DNA of 64,000 nucleotides from Neonectria sp. B-13 (GCA_002682825.1 NOKP01000031.1:664353-728352); one strand, 5' to 3'; positions 10,038 to 21,435 are shown, counted from the stretch's first letter. Numbers and translations: made by a program. Notes: generated by a model not told the origin, from the letters alone.

Positions 10038-11287
10038 ATGTCCACTCCCAATGACGCGTCTGTCTCGAAGCCCGCCGCCATCAACATGAACCACCCAACC
10101 CGGTACCAGTCGCCCTCTGGCTCTGGCTCTGGATCATCGTCCTCGTCGGCATCCCCCAGCCGCACCAAAGGATACGACGAAGAGCGCCTGGAGTGGGGGT
10201 CTGGCTCTCTCTGGTCGACCTGGCCCAAGAAATACTTGCGCTTCCCCAGGCTCCGAAACGTCGCTATCGGCCTCCTCATCATCGACTTGACGATCCTCGG
10301 CCTGGTCGTCCACACCTTGGAACCCCTCATTACCCTGTTGCGCCGCAACGAAGAGCTGTTTGGCTCCCGACTCGCCTTCACCAAAAACCCTCGCCCCTAC
10401 GCCGAGAACCACCCAGACCAAAACAAGATCCCCAAAATCTTGCACCAAACTGCTGCCACCAACGCCATCCCCGACAAGTGGATTAAGCCGCAACAGAGCT
10501 GCAAGGACGCTTACTCCGATTTTGAATACATGGTGCGTTTGCCCGGGACCGCCACCCGGCTAAACTGGACTACTTGCTGACTTGATTATCGTAGTTCTGG
10601 ACCGATGCCTCGGCTCGCGAATTCATCTCGGCTGAATACTCCTGGTTCGTCGATACCTGGGACAGCTACGCGTTCCCTATCCAGCGTGCAGACTCGCTTC
10701 GCTACTTTGTTCTCTATTCCTATGGCGGCATCTACCTCGATCTTGATACCTGGTGTAACGAGAGCATTCCATTCCGCCAGATTGAAAACGACGCAGCATC
10801 ACATCACGCTGTATTCAAATCAACCACCCCCACAGGCGTTTCCAACGATCTTATGATAACGTCCGCCCGTCATCCGCTGTTCGAGGCCATTCTCTCTAAA
10901 CTGCTGTATTACAACGACATTACCAAAATATGGGCTCGATGGCTGCCCTACGGCGCCATCATGATTGGTTCTGGACCCTTCTTCGTTTCCATGGTCATCA
11001 AGAACTACTTGCTCGAGCAACCTTCACTGCCCGAGCTGACGGTGAAAGTTGTCAACGCAACTGAACTGCTACCGTACATGACCGATCTCGAAAGCGCCTC
11101 ATGGCACAAAGGAGACGCCCAAGCTCTGATGTGGCTAGGTGACAAACAGTGGATTTGGTTCGCCCTGGGGGCTATCGGCATGGCCGCCGTCCTTCACCTC
11201 GTTAACCTCGTTCTGCTACGAGCCTGGAGAGGCTTCGACAAGCCACAATCCAATGCCGAAAACTTGAAGGTAGCAAAGTTGACGTAG
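10038..11287 (+). CDS. GT32 glycosyltransferase, SUR1/CSH1-like (inositolphosphorylceramide mannosyltransferase type)
   Basis: Predicted 395 aa in two exons (10038-10532 and 10595-11287). After a Ser/Gly-rich cytosolic N-terminus there is one transmembrane segment (about residues 74-95), then the GT32 catalytic domain: KIPKILHQT, FWTDASAREFI, ADSLRYFVLYSYGGIYLDLDT with the DxD motif, a TSARHPLF block, and YGAIMIGSGPFF. A second hydrophobic helix (WFALGAIGMAAVLHLVNLVLL) lies near the C-terminus, the same two-anchor plan as yeast Sur1. The family adds mannose to inositolphosphorylceramide in the Golgi. The head-to-head PAP2 gene fits a shared sphingolipid task. Sugar donor and acceptor are inferred from the family. 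Confidence 0.85.
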
Positions 11288-12848
11288 GAGATGAGACTGT
11301 TATAGCAGTGTACGAATATAATAGATAATCTTTTTATAATGCTAGCGACTGAATTTATTTCCATCAACATGATGATATTTCCTGATTTGCCACTTACCCT
11401 CTAACTTCAGCGTGAAACACCGGGCAAGAAAGTGGTATGATGCTGAGTTTCGAAGGAAGAGCCATAATCATTGGCTGTGATCACTGTTTTCGGGTCCGGG
11501 CAGAAACATGTGTTTGTTGGTATCTCGCCGTTGGCCTTGATCGGCTGATCGCCGTCATCTTTGGACTGTTGATGTGTGTGAAGACAACTTGCGCAACGGG
11601 CTAAAGTTGTAACCCCGACCTGTGAAGCCGACGTTGTCGTCATGGTTGTCCCTATCCCAAAAATGCAGCAAAACGGGGGCTTTGGTATGTTTTCATATCT
11701 TACAGTTGTGAGTTTTGCCATCATCCTCACATTCAAGTCTCAACTCCAATACATGGATCAGGAAGTGATCGCCTCAATACCGGGCATGACAGGATGTGGC
11801 GTGTTGTCACCCCTTTGTGTTCCAATTATGATATTAGCTGTCTGTGCGTCTAGTCTAGGCTTTGTAAAAGAGTAGAAATAGGATGGTTTGTGGTTCGAGT
11901 CGCTCTCTCGATAAGAGCATTGATAGCCTGCCGTTCAGCCGCTTGAAACTGCTTGAACCCTTGCATAACGCTGACACCGGTGTCTGTTGCTGGCTTCGGG
12001 CAAACCACATGTTAATTGAGCGCTTTTTGGACAAATGGTCGGGCTTAACGAAACCACACCTAGGTGCCCAACAAGCTCTGCCGATCCTGATTGGAGATTG
12101 ATTTGGCTTACTGGCGCACCCTGAACGTACATAAGCATAAGCGCCTTTGCAATACTTCGCAGTTGACTTGGCCTATCCAAGGCCTCCATTCAATACAACT
12201 GCATGAGTGACACACCAACCCGTCACAACTGGCTGGACGCTGCAGCATCGCCTCCGAAAATGAGGCGAGCGACATGTCTGAGCCTCCTTGTATTGCATCA
12301 TTGGACCCAGCTGCGTGTCGAAGATGCGGGCGTGGGGCATGGGACTTCTTGCTCCATACCCGCCACGCACAGCCAGCCGGTATATGTACTTCTCCTGTCT
12401 ACCCCTCCCTGGCCAAGTTGTTCTGCCTGAACACCACAACCGAGGTGCAGCATTCATCGAGATGGTGTTCAAACCCATCAGAAGAGGTTTCAAGTCGAGC
12501 GAGGTAGCACTATATGCCCGAGGCATGTCTCTTGGTAATATCACGGAATGGGCCGCCGACAGATATCGCTGCTTTGACAGGAATCAAACTTTTGGATATT
12601 GGCGAGCATGTCAGCATGTCAGCATGTCAGCATGTACCTTGACAACCGTCTAAACAGCGATCCTAACCTAGAGCGATTATCACAGCAGATCATCATTTGC
12701 GAGAGAATATTATAACGGCCATTGGCACGAGATGTAAAGAGGTATGAGGATAAAACATGGATACTATATTGACACTGACTCTGCCTCGAAACTGTCTCTG
12801 GCACAGCACTGTCTGAAATCTTAGCTGGCTTGTATAATCTGGACGGAG
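11288..12848. other. Gene-free stretch with a short tandem repeat
   Basis: Nothing convincing is coded here. The open frames on both strands around 12173-12653 are mutual shadows without motifs. A short CATGTCAG tandem repeat lies at about 12606-12637. The sequence may be further decayed parts of the NACHT-ankyrin gene that follows. Confidence 0.5.
12606..12637. repeat. CATGTCAG tandem microrepeat
   Basis: Three full and one partial 8-bp unit in a row. Confidence 0.8.
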
Positions 12849-13330
12849 TTGACCATGCCGTCGAGAAACTCCCAAAAGACCACCATCTGCCGCTTCGTCC
12901 GCTATAGTGCCCAGGAGTACTTCAAGGGACGATCACAAAACGACCTCTCGGAGGCACAGAAACATCGCAACAATTGCCTCACCTATATGTCGTTTGATTC
13001 ATTTGAGGAGGGTCCCTGTAGCAGTGGGGCGTAAATCAATCGTCAAAGAGCTGCTCAAGAGCGGCGGCGACGTCAATGGCCAGTCGGAATATAGCTTCAG
13101 TTCTTCCATGGGAACATTTCACGGCAGCTCACTGCATGCGGCTTCGTCTCAAGGTTACGACAGCATCGTCTAACTGCTGTTGCAAAATGGAGCTAACGCT
13201 AACGCGAAAGATTCAGAGGGTCGGACACTACTGACTCTGGCTTCTATGAATACTCATAATACTACCATGAAGCTGCTCTTGGCCGAACAGACCCGAAATC
13301 AATACATCGCCACACGCTTCTTGGGTATCC
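12849..13330 (+). pseudogene. Broken NACHT-ankyrin (STAND/NLR-type) gene fragment
   Basis: The first frame reads RYSAQEYFKGRSQNDL and then NCLTYMSFDSFEEGPC, matching the linker between the helical region after NACHT and the ankyrin repeats in fungal NLR-like proteins (usual form: HYTTQEYF, then CVTYLSFDxFxxGxC). After a frame change near 13030 the sequence continues as ankyrin repeats (KELLKSGGDVNGQ, SSLHAASSQGYDSIV), interrupted by a TAA at 13171-13173, and goes on in the same frame as LLLQNGANANAKDSEGRTLL. A frameshift, an in-frame stop and the absence of the NACHT ATPase part show a relic. Such genes serve in non-self recognition in fungi. Confidence 0.7.
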
Positions 13331-13891
13331 TATACTGGTTCTTCAGGGCGTGTGTATCACTGGCTCAGTACCTGCTCCCCTGGCAGCATACCACTGATGA
13401 TCCATTTTCCACACAGAATCCCAACGGTGTGTCACCAGAAGGGCCAAGTTGAAGGAAACGGGTATTTATGCAGTCACAAATCATCCCTCAAGTCTATTGT
13501 TATTCTATTGTTTAGTCAGGACATGTTGAGAGGTGGAACACCCACTAGATATCCAACTTGTAACGCTTTCTCTTGTTATTTCTGACATCGCTTCGAAGTT
13601 CTCCTTTTTATTTACTACTCTAAGCTAAACCCCGTGTTGAATTGCCTGATGTAAATCTTCCTATCCTCCAATTTTTTATCTAAGGTGGACGACCTCTGCC
13701 AAACGCCTTAAAACTACCCCAGCTCCACTAAGTCTATTGAGGGGTTTTCTCAACTCCATAAGTTTGGCTTGGGGTAAATATTAGTAACATGCGGGTTTGC
13801 CACGTTTGTCTATCCACTGACCCAGAAATCTAGTCTGGACTTGTAGACTTTCCGTTTTCACACATGCCTTCTCGACCTCCCAGTCAGCACC
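13331..13891. other. Gene-free spacer before the arginase-like gene
   Basis: AT-rich sequence with no motif-bearing frame; it must include the promoter of the gene starting at 13892. Confidence 0.5.
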
Positions 13892-14782
13892 ATGCCTCTT
13901 ACTTCCATCACCATTATTATCGCTCCGTACCATGTTGGTGTTTACGACCATCGGGTGGGCGGCGGGCCCTTGCGCCTCCTATCTCACGGCCTCGCTCGCC
14001 AGCTCGAGGCATTTGCACCTATTTCTTACATCAACATAGGTCCCGTGGACGAGTTTGAAGGGGAGATTGGAAAGACTTTCGAAATTATCCGCCGCATCTC
14101 CACCGCTGTGTCCAAGGCCGTATCGAACGACTCATTCCCATTAGTTCTCTCTGGTAATTGCTACGCAAGCGCAGCGACCGCAGCTGGTTTGAATCTATCG
14201 GCTCCAGAATCAGATCTAAGCGTCCTATGGCTTGATGCTCACGATGACCTCGATACACCCTCAACCCACGAGAATGGTTATCTCGATGCTATGGCTGCTT
14301 CCATGATGACTGGCTCGAGCTGGCATCAATTAATGAGCACCGTTCCCGGTCACAAGCCCCTGGATGTTAGGGATGTCATCTACTGTGGACTACGCGATGT
14401 CTCTGAAATCCAGCGCAAAACGGTTCAAGACGCGGGAGTCGATGTGGTGTGGGGTGACGCGACCACAAAGGTCGACTTTGAGTCCAAGTTAGCTGCAATC
14501 TTAGATCGCAGGCGTCTTGGTAAAACTCATGTGCACCTAGATTTAGACGTTCTTGATGAGTCTTTGGGCCGTGTCAACGAGTTCCCTTCCCCAGGTGGCT
14601 ACCTACCTGATGATCTTTTCGGCCTTTTGACAATGATCCCTGCCAAGGTTACGCCGGCATCTCTCGTCGTTTGCTCATTCAATCCACGGCTGGAGGGAGG
14701 TGACACTGTTGCCGACTTGGCAGTGAAGGGAATCTGCAAGTTTATTCAGGGATTGAAGGATAAGGAAATTCTCATCGGGTAG
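13892..14782 (+). CDS. Arginase/agmatinase (ureohydrolase) family protein with altered metal motif
   Basis: 296 aa, no intron, full length for the fold. Two of the three manganese motifs are intact: WLDAHDDLDTP (DAHxD type, near residue 114) and HLDLDVLDES (DxDxxD type, near residue 217). The first motif, normally GGDHS, is SGNCYAS here, so the His ligand to the first metal is replaced by Cys and Asp by Asn. Family members hydrolyse guanidino groups (arginine, agmatine, guanidinobutyrate, formiminoglutamate). The changed site suggests a different substrate or one-metal chemistry; I do not name a substrate. The final residues include ERGGD-like LEGGDTVADLAVKG. A second ATG overlapping at 13864 is in another frame and is not used. 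Confidence 0.8.
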   Translation: MPLTSITIIIAPYHVGVYDHRVGGGPLRLLSHGLARQLEAFAPISYINIGPVDEFEGEIGKTFEIIRRISTAVSKAVSNDSFPLVLSGNCYASAATAAGLNLSAPESDLSVLWLDAHDDLDTPSTHENGYLDAMAASMMTGSSWHQLMSTVPGHKPLDVRDVIYCGLRDVSEIQRKTVQDAGVDVVWGDATTKVDFESKLAAILDRRRLGKTHVHLDLDVLDESLGRVNEFPSPGGYLPDDLFGLLTMIPAKVTPASLVVCSFNPRLEGGDTVADLAVKGICKFIQGLKDKEILIG

Positions 14783-15604
14783 GGTAGCGAGATACTCAAT
14801 AGACTCCTAAAGGCGTAGTCTGTCCAGAGTCGAACAGCTGATCCTCTCAAACCATGAATGTATCAAAGCCCATGGGTACATGTATGCAAGACATAACTCC
14901 AATCCATGTCACCCCAAGCCTGATCGCTCATAATCTCGTCAACTCGGGGATAACGGATCGTCCTACGAACGAACAACTCACCAATCTGGCCGACTGTGTA
15001 CAGATCTTGCAATTGGTTTGGGCCGCATGAATAAAGCCCCGTTTCATGTTGTACATGCTGTCATAGCAGGCAAAAGTCGACCCATTTCCGGCTGGTTGGC
15101 TGTTCAAGTTTCTGCCCTGTATAATCGCTATAAGTCTTGAAGGTAAAATGGTCTCAGAAACACCGCAAAACGCTTTATTACATCTGAATAAGTCATCTGT
15201 GCACAATGACTTGAAATTAAATAGGAAAATGGTATTTGATAATATCTCAGGCACAGAGATGCAATGGCCATAGCACAAGGCACTTGAGCACTACTGACGG
15301 TATGGTATTCCATTGTCGAATTCAAAACTTATTTCAGTCGGAAGGTCTTTACTCCAGCCTTCCAGCATGTTCATACAAGGCTCCAAGAGCTCGGAATCCC
15401 CCCGTCATCTAAGATTCGCAACAGGCGAGTGATCATGTTGGCTACCTGACGCTTTATTTCGCTGATTTGGGTGGGAGCAGTGAGTCTATGCGGCTTGAAA
15501 AACTGATAGGTACACTCACCAGTTTGATTCCTTGCTACTTTCTAACTCGCCCGTCCTCCTAACATTCGACATGATGCAGTCACTCGCCGCACGACAAGCA
15601 CTAG
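14783..15604. other. Intergenic region, possible coding remnant
   Basis: No complete gene. On the minus strand around 14880-15120 two overlapping frames contain protein-like text (for example FVRRTIRYPRVDEI) that would need a frameshift to join; this may be a gene remnant, but I do not recognise a family. Confidence 0.35.
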
Positions 15605-17891
15605 CTACATGGAATCTACTAAGAAGGACTCTGACAGAAATTCATCAATGAAGGACTCTTTAAAGCCACCGAAGGGTATTTGCAAGAAGGTGTCTAATGC
15701 ATTAGAATCAGTTGGCGGGTCTGTTTGAGTCTCGGCGATAGGGTGAACAAATTTGGTTGTAATCTGCATCGTAGTACTAGGGGTTTCGAGTGTCGGTTGT
15801 AGCGGATTTTGGCCAGTTGGTAGTGTTTGAATGTTGGGATTGAGAAGCTCCCAGAGCAATTCAGGTTGAAACTTGATCGTCGTTGTTTCAGCCCCCGTCT
15901 CTTGAAATCTCTGTTCAACTACTGATTGGAGACTTTGAAGGATGTTAAGCTAGTAAATATATTAGCCCTGAACCTCTTTTCTTTGAAAATTTGTAGACTA
16001 TGGACCTTGTGCGCAACATGAGGCCAGTTCTTTGAAAGGCGATCAAGAATCTTGTCAAATTTCCCGAGGTTGTCTTTTGCTCTCAGAGCAACCTTTTCGT
16101 CCCTGGCAAACTGGAAAAGCCACGGTACAATAGCCGTGGCTGCAACCGCCTGTCCGATCAAGGGGTCGCAAACTTCAAAGGACAGGTCGTCACACATCTG
16201 CACCAGTTGAGCAACCCATTCGGAGTTGAATAAAGCCTGGTCAACTGTCTGCTGAAGAAATGAGCGGGGCTGTGAGACTCCTTTGAAGTCACGAAGAACA
16301 ACAAGGTGGATGAATGGGTTGTTCAGAGCGCACACGGCTGCATGAGACATGATCTCCATTAACAACCATGGAGTCCAGTATTCTCGGTCGTTGCAGAGGT
16401 CAGAGGGAGCTCGATCCGGGAATGACACATTGCGAAGAAGATGTCGATGAGAGAATTTCGCTTCAAGTTTGTAGAGCTTGACGGCAAGCTGGTTATGAGT
16501 AGAAGTGGACTCCCAGGGGTTGTGAACTTTTCCTGACCGTATCTCTTGAAGATACGAAACGATGTCACCCCAGACCGATACGGCTTGAATGCTGTATGCA
16601 CTGATTCCATGATCTTGACTATCTGCCTCATGGGCATCGGAAAGACCAGGACAGTGACTCTTTGTTCTTTTAACGAGTTCCAGAGGCGCAGGGCGAGAGG
16701 CACTCTGGGGGTAATCTGGATGGCATGGACTCAGTCCCAAGCCTGCAAAATCGGGAGTGAAGGCTTTTTCAAGCATCACGATGCTCCAGTGGCATCTTGA
16801 AATAGCGTCTGCACTATGGCGGCTATTCGTAAGGTTCGGCGGAGACGACAAGCGTAAAGCCTCTAGTCTGGATGCAGTTCCAATGGTCATCCATGCGCGA
16901 GCGGGTTCACCTGCTACAACACGATGAGTATGTCTCAAGGCGTGAATGAAACAGTGCAGTCTTACCAATAATCTCACAAAGAGCCAAAAGACACAGTGAC
17001 TGCAAGACCTCGACTTTTGTGACACCTCGGGCAGATGATTCCATTGCAATGTTCCGAGAATAACTCGTATAGAACTCAATAGCCTCAAACTCCTTGCCCA
17101 AGTAAAATGAATGAGTGGAATGGCGGAGCGCAAGAGCGAGAAACGCCCATCGAAGGTAATTTGGAAATGACAAGAGTTCTTCCCGGAGATTTTTCAATTT
17201 GAACAGTGGCAGCGGTTGGAAGTTTATCTTTTGACGATATATCTCCACAAAACAGTCGAGTAGTTCTGCAGGTGGCTCTGGGGTTTCCAGATCCCTATAC
17301 ACAGCTTAGCGATGACAATATGATGTACGTGTTTTCGACTGGTATGACTGACCAGGTGCGTTCGTGCAGTGCAACAGCATTTGAAAGGACAGGGAAGTCC
17401 AAAACATCATCGGTAGCTGAGTCAAGTCGAGCGTTACCACGTCGACGAGTACCACGGCTATCGCCATCTCGCCGGGTAGCGGATCTAAATGGAAGGCATC
17501 TTGTTAGCGATAACGTCAAAATTCTAACTAAAGCAAACTTCAAGACTTCCTGAGTTCTGATAGAAAAAGCTTGATTGCGGCTCTTCAGATAATTACGGGC
17601 GTGAATAAGGTAGACATGGGGTGAGATGATCTCTTACGCATTGGTCAACTTGGCCGCCTTGGTTCCACCATCTGAGGGACGACGAGGGAGATAGATGCAA
17701 TTTTGATCAAGACGACGACAGAAAGAACATATGGGCTGTTCTGCGGGGCATTTCGTCTTCTTTTGTCTATTGCAGGACGCACATGATTGAATTAGCTGAC
17801 GGTTGCGATACCAGGCACCACATGTAGCAACTCGAGGAACCTACCGACACCGCTCACATGAGCGACGAACACGACTCTTTCTGGAAGACAT
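15605..17891 (-). CDS. Zn2Cys6 fungal transcription factor
   Basis: Predicted 628 aa in six exons: 17891-17845, 17766-17638, 17484-17353, 17294-16966, 16910-16006, 15949-15605; the frame is kept throughout. The zinc cluster is split by intron 1 and reads C-ER-C-RQKKTK-C, then C-SF-C-RRLDQN-C (Cx2Cx6Cx6Cx2Cx6C). The middle-homology region (Fungal_trans type) follows: LDCFVEIYRQKI, LRWAFLALALRHS, LQSLCLLALCEI and, after splicing, EPARAWMTIGTASRLEALRL. The small exons 1-4 are supported by donor, branch and acceptor matches and by continuity of the domain, but not by transcript data. It is divergent from the flavoenzyme at 18476 (584-bp shared promoter), which is a natural candidate target. Confidence 0.85.
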
Positions 17892-18475
17892 GGCTTCACC
17901 TATTTTAGATCGAAATTCCGTGACACAATCTGACTACACTTGGCCCGAGACTCCCTGGTTGAGCATCCATCAGATGCATCGTAATCCGAGTCTGACGCGA
18001 TCGGGAGTGGGGACGGAAAATGGCACAAAAGTCCGGGTTTCTCTAACGGCCAATGAGCACGTGACCGGAAAATGAGCGCCAATCCGTCTTGCTATCCGAA
18101 GTTCTGTACCCTGTGATGAAGAACGATTAATTGTAATTGGACCGGAAGAAAACTACGAAAAGAAAAGAAGAAAATGAATCGTAGTAGACAACGGCTTTTA
18201 TCGGCTCCCATACTTCCACTATCCCCGGATTGGCCGCTTCTTTTCGACATGGCCTCATTCGCCTCGTGCGTCGTGATAGTTGCATTTCCGTGCCCACCTC
18301 TGAAAACGACCATGATTCGCACTCCGTGTCTGTTGTCCGTTCCAACCAAGGTGGCTCCGTATGTGTATAAATACAACTCAAGGGCCCGCAAGAATCAGAA
18401 ACGATCCAACTCTCACACTTCTCTCCAACCATTGCTGCCTTTCACTCTGTCCTCATTTGTTCTTCTTCACACACC
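17892..18475. promoter_or_regulatory. Divergent promoter between Zn2Cys6 factor and flavoenzyme
   Basis: 584 bp without coding sequence. A TATAAATA box at 18366-18373 lies about 105 bp before the flavoenzyme ATG. Confidence 0.55.
18366..18373 (+). promoter_or_regulatory. TATA box of the flavoenzyme gene
   Basis: TATAAATA on the plus strand, about 105 bp upstream of ATG 18476, typical spacing for filamentous fungi. Confidence 0.5.
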
Positions 18476-19828
18476 ATGTCTCCCCTTCCATCCAAAGACG
18501 CACCCTTGATCATCGTCGGTGCTGGAGTCTTTGGCCTCAGTCTCGCCTATGAGCTTGCAGCGCTGAGAGGATACACAAATGTCACTGTGCTTGATCGGTA
18601 CATGCCGCCCGTCCCGGACGGCAGCAGTGTTGATGTGTCGCGAATCATCCGCTCGGAGTATGCAGATCCATTCTACTCGGACCTGGCCGTCGCAGCATTG
18701 AAGGAGTGGAGAAGCCCCGACTGGGCCTCACAATACCACGAAGCCGGCTTTCTGATGTTGTCGACACGCGACAGTCAGTACATGCAGCAGTACCGCGCCA
18801 TGCGTGATGAGCAGAAATCCAAGCAGCCCATGGATGTGTTCGAGGCACACGAAGTCGAGCAAGAAGTCAAGACTCGTTATCCGGGCGTCCAGGCCGACCT
18901 GAAGGGTGCAACCGCATTTCACAACACCATCGGGGGTTGGGCCCATGCCCGAGACGCTATTCAGGGTCTTGCGATTCGGTGTAGCTTGGCCGGTGTGTCA
19001 TTTATCACTGGTGCACATGGCACGGTTGTTTCGCTTGAGAGAGCTGGATCTCGCATTACGGGTGTCAAGACGGCCGCTGGAACCAAGTTGTTCGCCAATA
19101 CCGTTGTCCTTGCCACCGGTGCATGGACTAGTGGCCTTGTTCCCGATATGAGCCCTGACATCTTGGCTGTAGGCCAGCCAGTGGGCTTCATTCAACTCAC
19201 CCCCGACGAGGCAAAGCGACTAAGCGCAATGCCAGTCATGGTCAACATGACTACGGGTGTCTTTTGCTTTCCACCCACGCCCGATACGCACCAGTTGAAG
19301 CTCGCTCGCCATGGGTTCGGATTCGCAACTCGAGTCTCTGTTGGTTCCGGCCGTGTCGTGTCGTCCCCGAAGCTTCGAGGGAACAATGCAGCCTCCGGTT
19401 ACTTGCCTGAAGATGCAGAGCAGGCCCTTCGAGAGGGCGCGAAGTCCTTCTTTCCCGAGTTTGGTAACCGCCCGTGGGCGAATCTTAGGATGTGTTGGTA
19501 CACAGATACTCCGACTAGTGACTTTATGGTGGACTACCATCCGAATCTGGAGGGGCTGTTCTTTGCGACAGGCGGCTCAGGACAGTGAGTGGTTCTCGTC
19601 CAGTTCTTAGATTCGATGCTAACACTTTCTCCCAGTGCCTTCAAGTTCCTTCCTGTGATAGGAAGACAGGTCGCTGATTGTTTTGAGCTCAAGGCCGCGC
19701 CGGAAATTCGGAATAAATGGGCTGCTCGACTTGCAAGGGGCGACTCCGAACCGGCTATGAGCGGCGACGGAAGCCGTGGCGGACCACGAATGCGGGTAAT
19801 GACAAGCAAGGAGCAGGCAAAACTGTAG
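18476..19828 (+). CDS. FAD-dependent amine oxidase, amadoriase/sarcosine-oxidase family, peroxisomal
   Basis: Predicted 433 aa in two exons (18476-19584, 19636-19828; donor GTGAGT, branch GCTAAC, acceptor CAG). The N-terminal dinucleotide fold reads IIVGAGVFGLSLAYEL (residues 10-25), followed by the FAD contact DVSRIIRSEYADPFYSDLA. The conserved C-terminal block DFMVDYHP, FFATGGSG|HAFKFLPVIGR spans the intron and is typical of fructosyl-amine oxidases and related enzymes (saccharopine or pipecolate oxidases). Such enzymes oxidise secondary amines, releasing H2O2. The protein ends AKL, a PTS1 signal, so peroxisomal import is expected. Substrate cannot be read; amadoriase is the best guess. Divergent Zn2Cys6 factor next door. 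Confidence 0.88.
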
Positions 19829-21435
19829 ATCTAAGTAAAGCTAGCTAGCCGCACCCATCCCAAGAAGATTGACCAGATGAAATGTCCAGTGATTGAACTC
19901 GGCGTAAAACAGGAGCGACATGAGACTCAGCGTTGAAAGTTCGTTACCCCCACCGCATTGACGTAGCTCGAATGCGACAGTGTTTCCCGGAAGCATCCAT
20001 GCCAATGTTTCCCCAGATTCGTTTCGCAGAATCGTTCTCTTGAAACACGCCAAGAAGTGCTGACAGCACTGACGCACTCTAGGATAAACTTAGTAGCTTG
20101 ATACGCCACCGTATTGTCATCAGGCCAAAAAAAGTTGGATGCAAGGCATGCAGAGGCTCAATCAGGATTATTACCAAGAAGTAAAGGCGACGCAGCTTCA
20201 CTGTATTCTTACAGACAGTTGGCAGTGTGCTCGCTTCAGAACATTGCAATCCATGGCTGCCATTTGACGGTGCTAGTGCTGCCTTCATGGCGTTTGACGG
20301 TCTCTAACTGTGCTCAGCACTGATACCGTAATGGTCAATTTCGCCAATAGCTTCTCACAAAACTCGACTTGGAGGAAGTTTTTGGTTCCATGAAATCGGG
20401 GAATGTTCAACAGTATCGTATCGTCAGGATAAAAGCTGGACAAGAGTTGCGGCCAGGCTCGTGATTGATCAGCGATTTGAGGGATGCGAGGATGGCGTTC
20501 AGCATTTCATTGTTGAATCCTCCCCCTATTCCTATTGCGACAATCCCGCGTGGCTTGACGCGATGTCCTTTAGTGTCGGGGAAATGGAAAGCTAGACTAT
20601 TAAGGGATTGATGAACCCGCTGAAGGTTTGCTTTTGTCTCCTTGATTCATGATCAACTTACCGGCTCAGGTTGGAAATCCGGAGCAACAAGTCCTGCCCC
20701 CCACAGGTAGTCTACTGTACTAGCGCTGTCGCTTAATCTTGGCCCTGCACTAATGCCGCTGCATCAATAGTTTCTTATGCTAGATGAAACCCTCCAAGCC
20801 ATATTTGACAAGTATGTCCGAACTATCAAGCAGCATTTAGCTGAAAACAGGGACATGGTGCTGGTAGATCCCACCCTGGCAAAATATCCACCTGCACGAT
20901 CTGTCCCGTTGTTAGCGTGTGGGATGAGTTCAGAGTGCTTGGCTCAGCACGAGCGAGAGTGCGAGACAGTGCAAGACTGAAGAAACTTGATTGTCTCTGA
21001 GATGACGATGAGATATTCATTCCTTGCCCCCCCTCCTAGTCTTTCGGATGATGATCCGGTCTTTGGGACATCCGATTTCCTTTCTCCCTTCCACTTTAGT
21101 CTGCCGGTGCCGAGGCTAGAGGCTAACTAATCAAGCCTGTTCGTTCGTATCCTTCTTCGCTAGCATTAGCGCCGCTCAAGAGATGAAGAGGCGCATTCCA
21201 GACTCGGAAAGGAGGCACGCGACACTGCCGAGCGCCGACCCCTTCCTGAGTCGTGGTTTTCAGCCCTGTAAGTGATGCTGTCCCGAATACTTAAACAGGG
21301 CAGAAGCGGACCAGGGAAGACTGCGCGATCGACGAGGGCGGAGAGAATCCAACTTTTTCACACACTCCTTCAACCGCTTCAACAGCAACTTTTGCGAGGG
21401 ACCTGTCCCATCAACTCCAGGTCTCACTCATCGCC
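19829..21435. other. Intergenic region with a possible gene remnant
   Basis: 1.6 kb. Most of it shows nothing. On the minus strand between about 20770 and 20400 two coding-like pieces (DYLWGAGLVAPDFQPEP, then a GTAAGT, then RGIVAIGIGGGFNNEMLNAI) run into an in-frame stop; they look like part of a decayed gene of a family I do not recognise. The last 300 bp before 21436 are CT-rich and form the promoter and leader of the next gene. Confidence 0.4.
20400..20770 (-). pseudogene. Unrecognised possible gene remnant
   Basis: Protein-like text on the minus strand in two pieces separated by an intron-like GTAAGT, broken by a stop after about 70 codons. No flanking exons found. I cannot assign a family, and it may be spurious. 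Confidence 0.25.

Noticed and set aside
9556..10089. A 177-codon open frame upstream of the GT32 gene
   Set aside because: No motif, composition typical of GC-rich non-coding DNA, and it overlaps the start of the well-supported glycosyltransferase gene in another frame.
11885..11910. A GGTTCGAGTC stretch resembling a tRNA B box
   Set aside because: No A box at the right distance and no cloverleaf could be formed by eye.
12606..12637. Short tandem units considered as a CRISPR-like array
   Set aside because: Units are 8 bp without spacers and the genome is eukaryotic.
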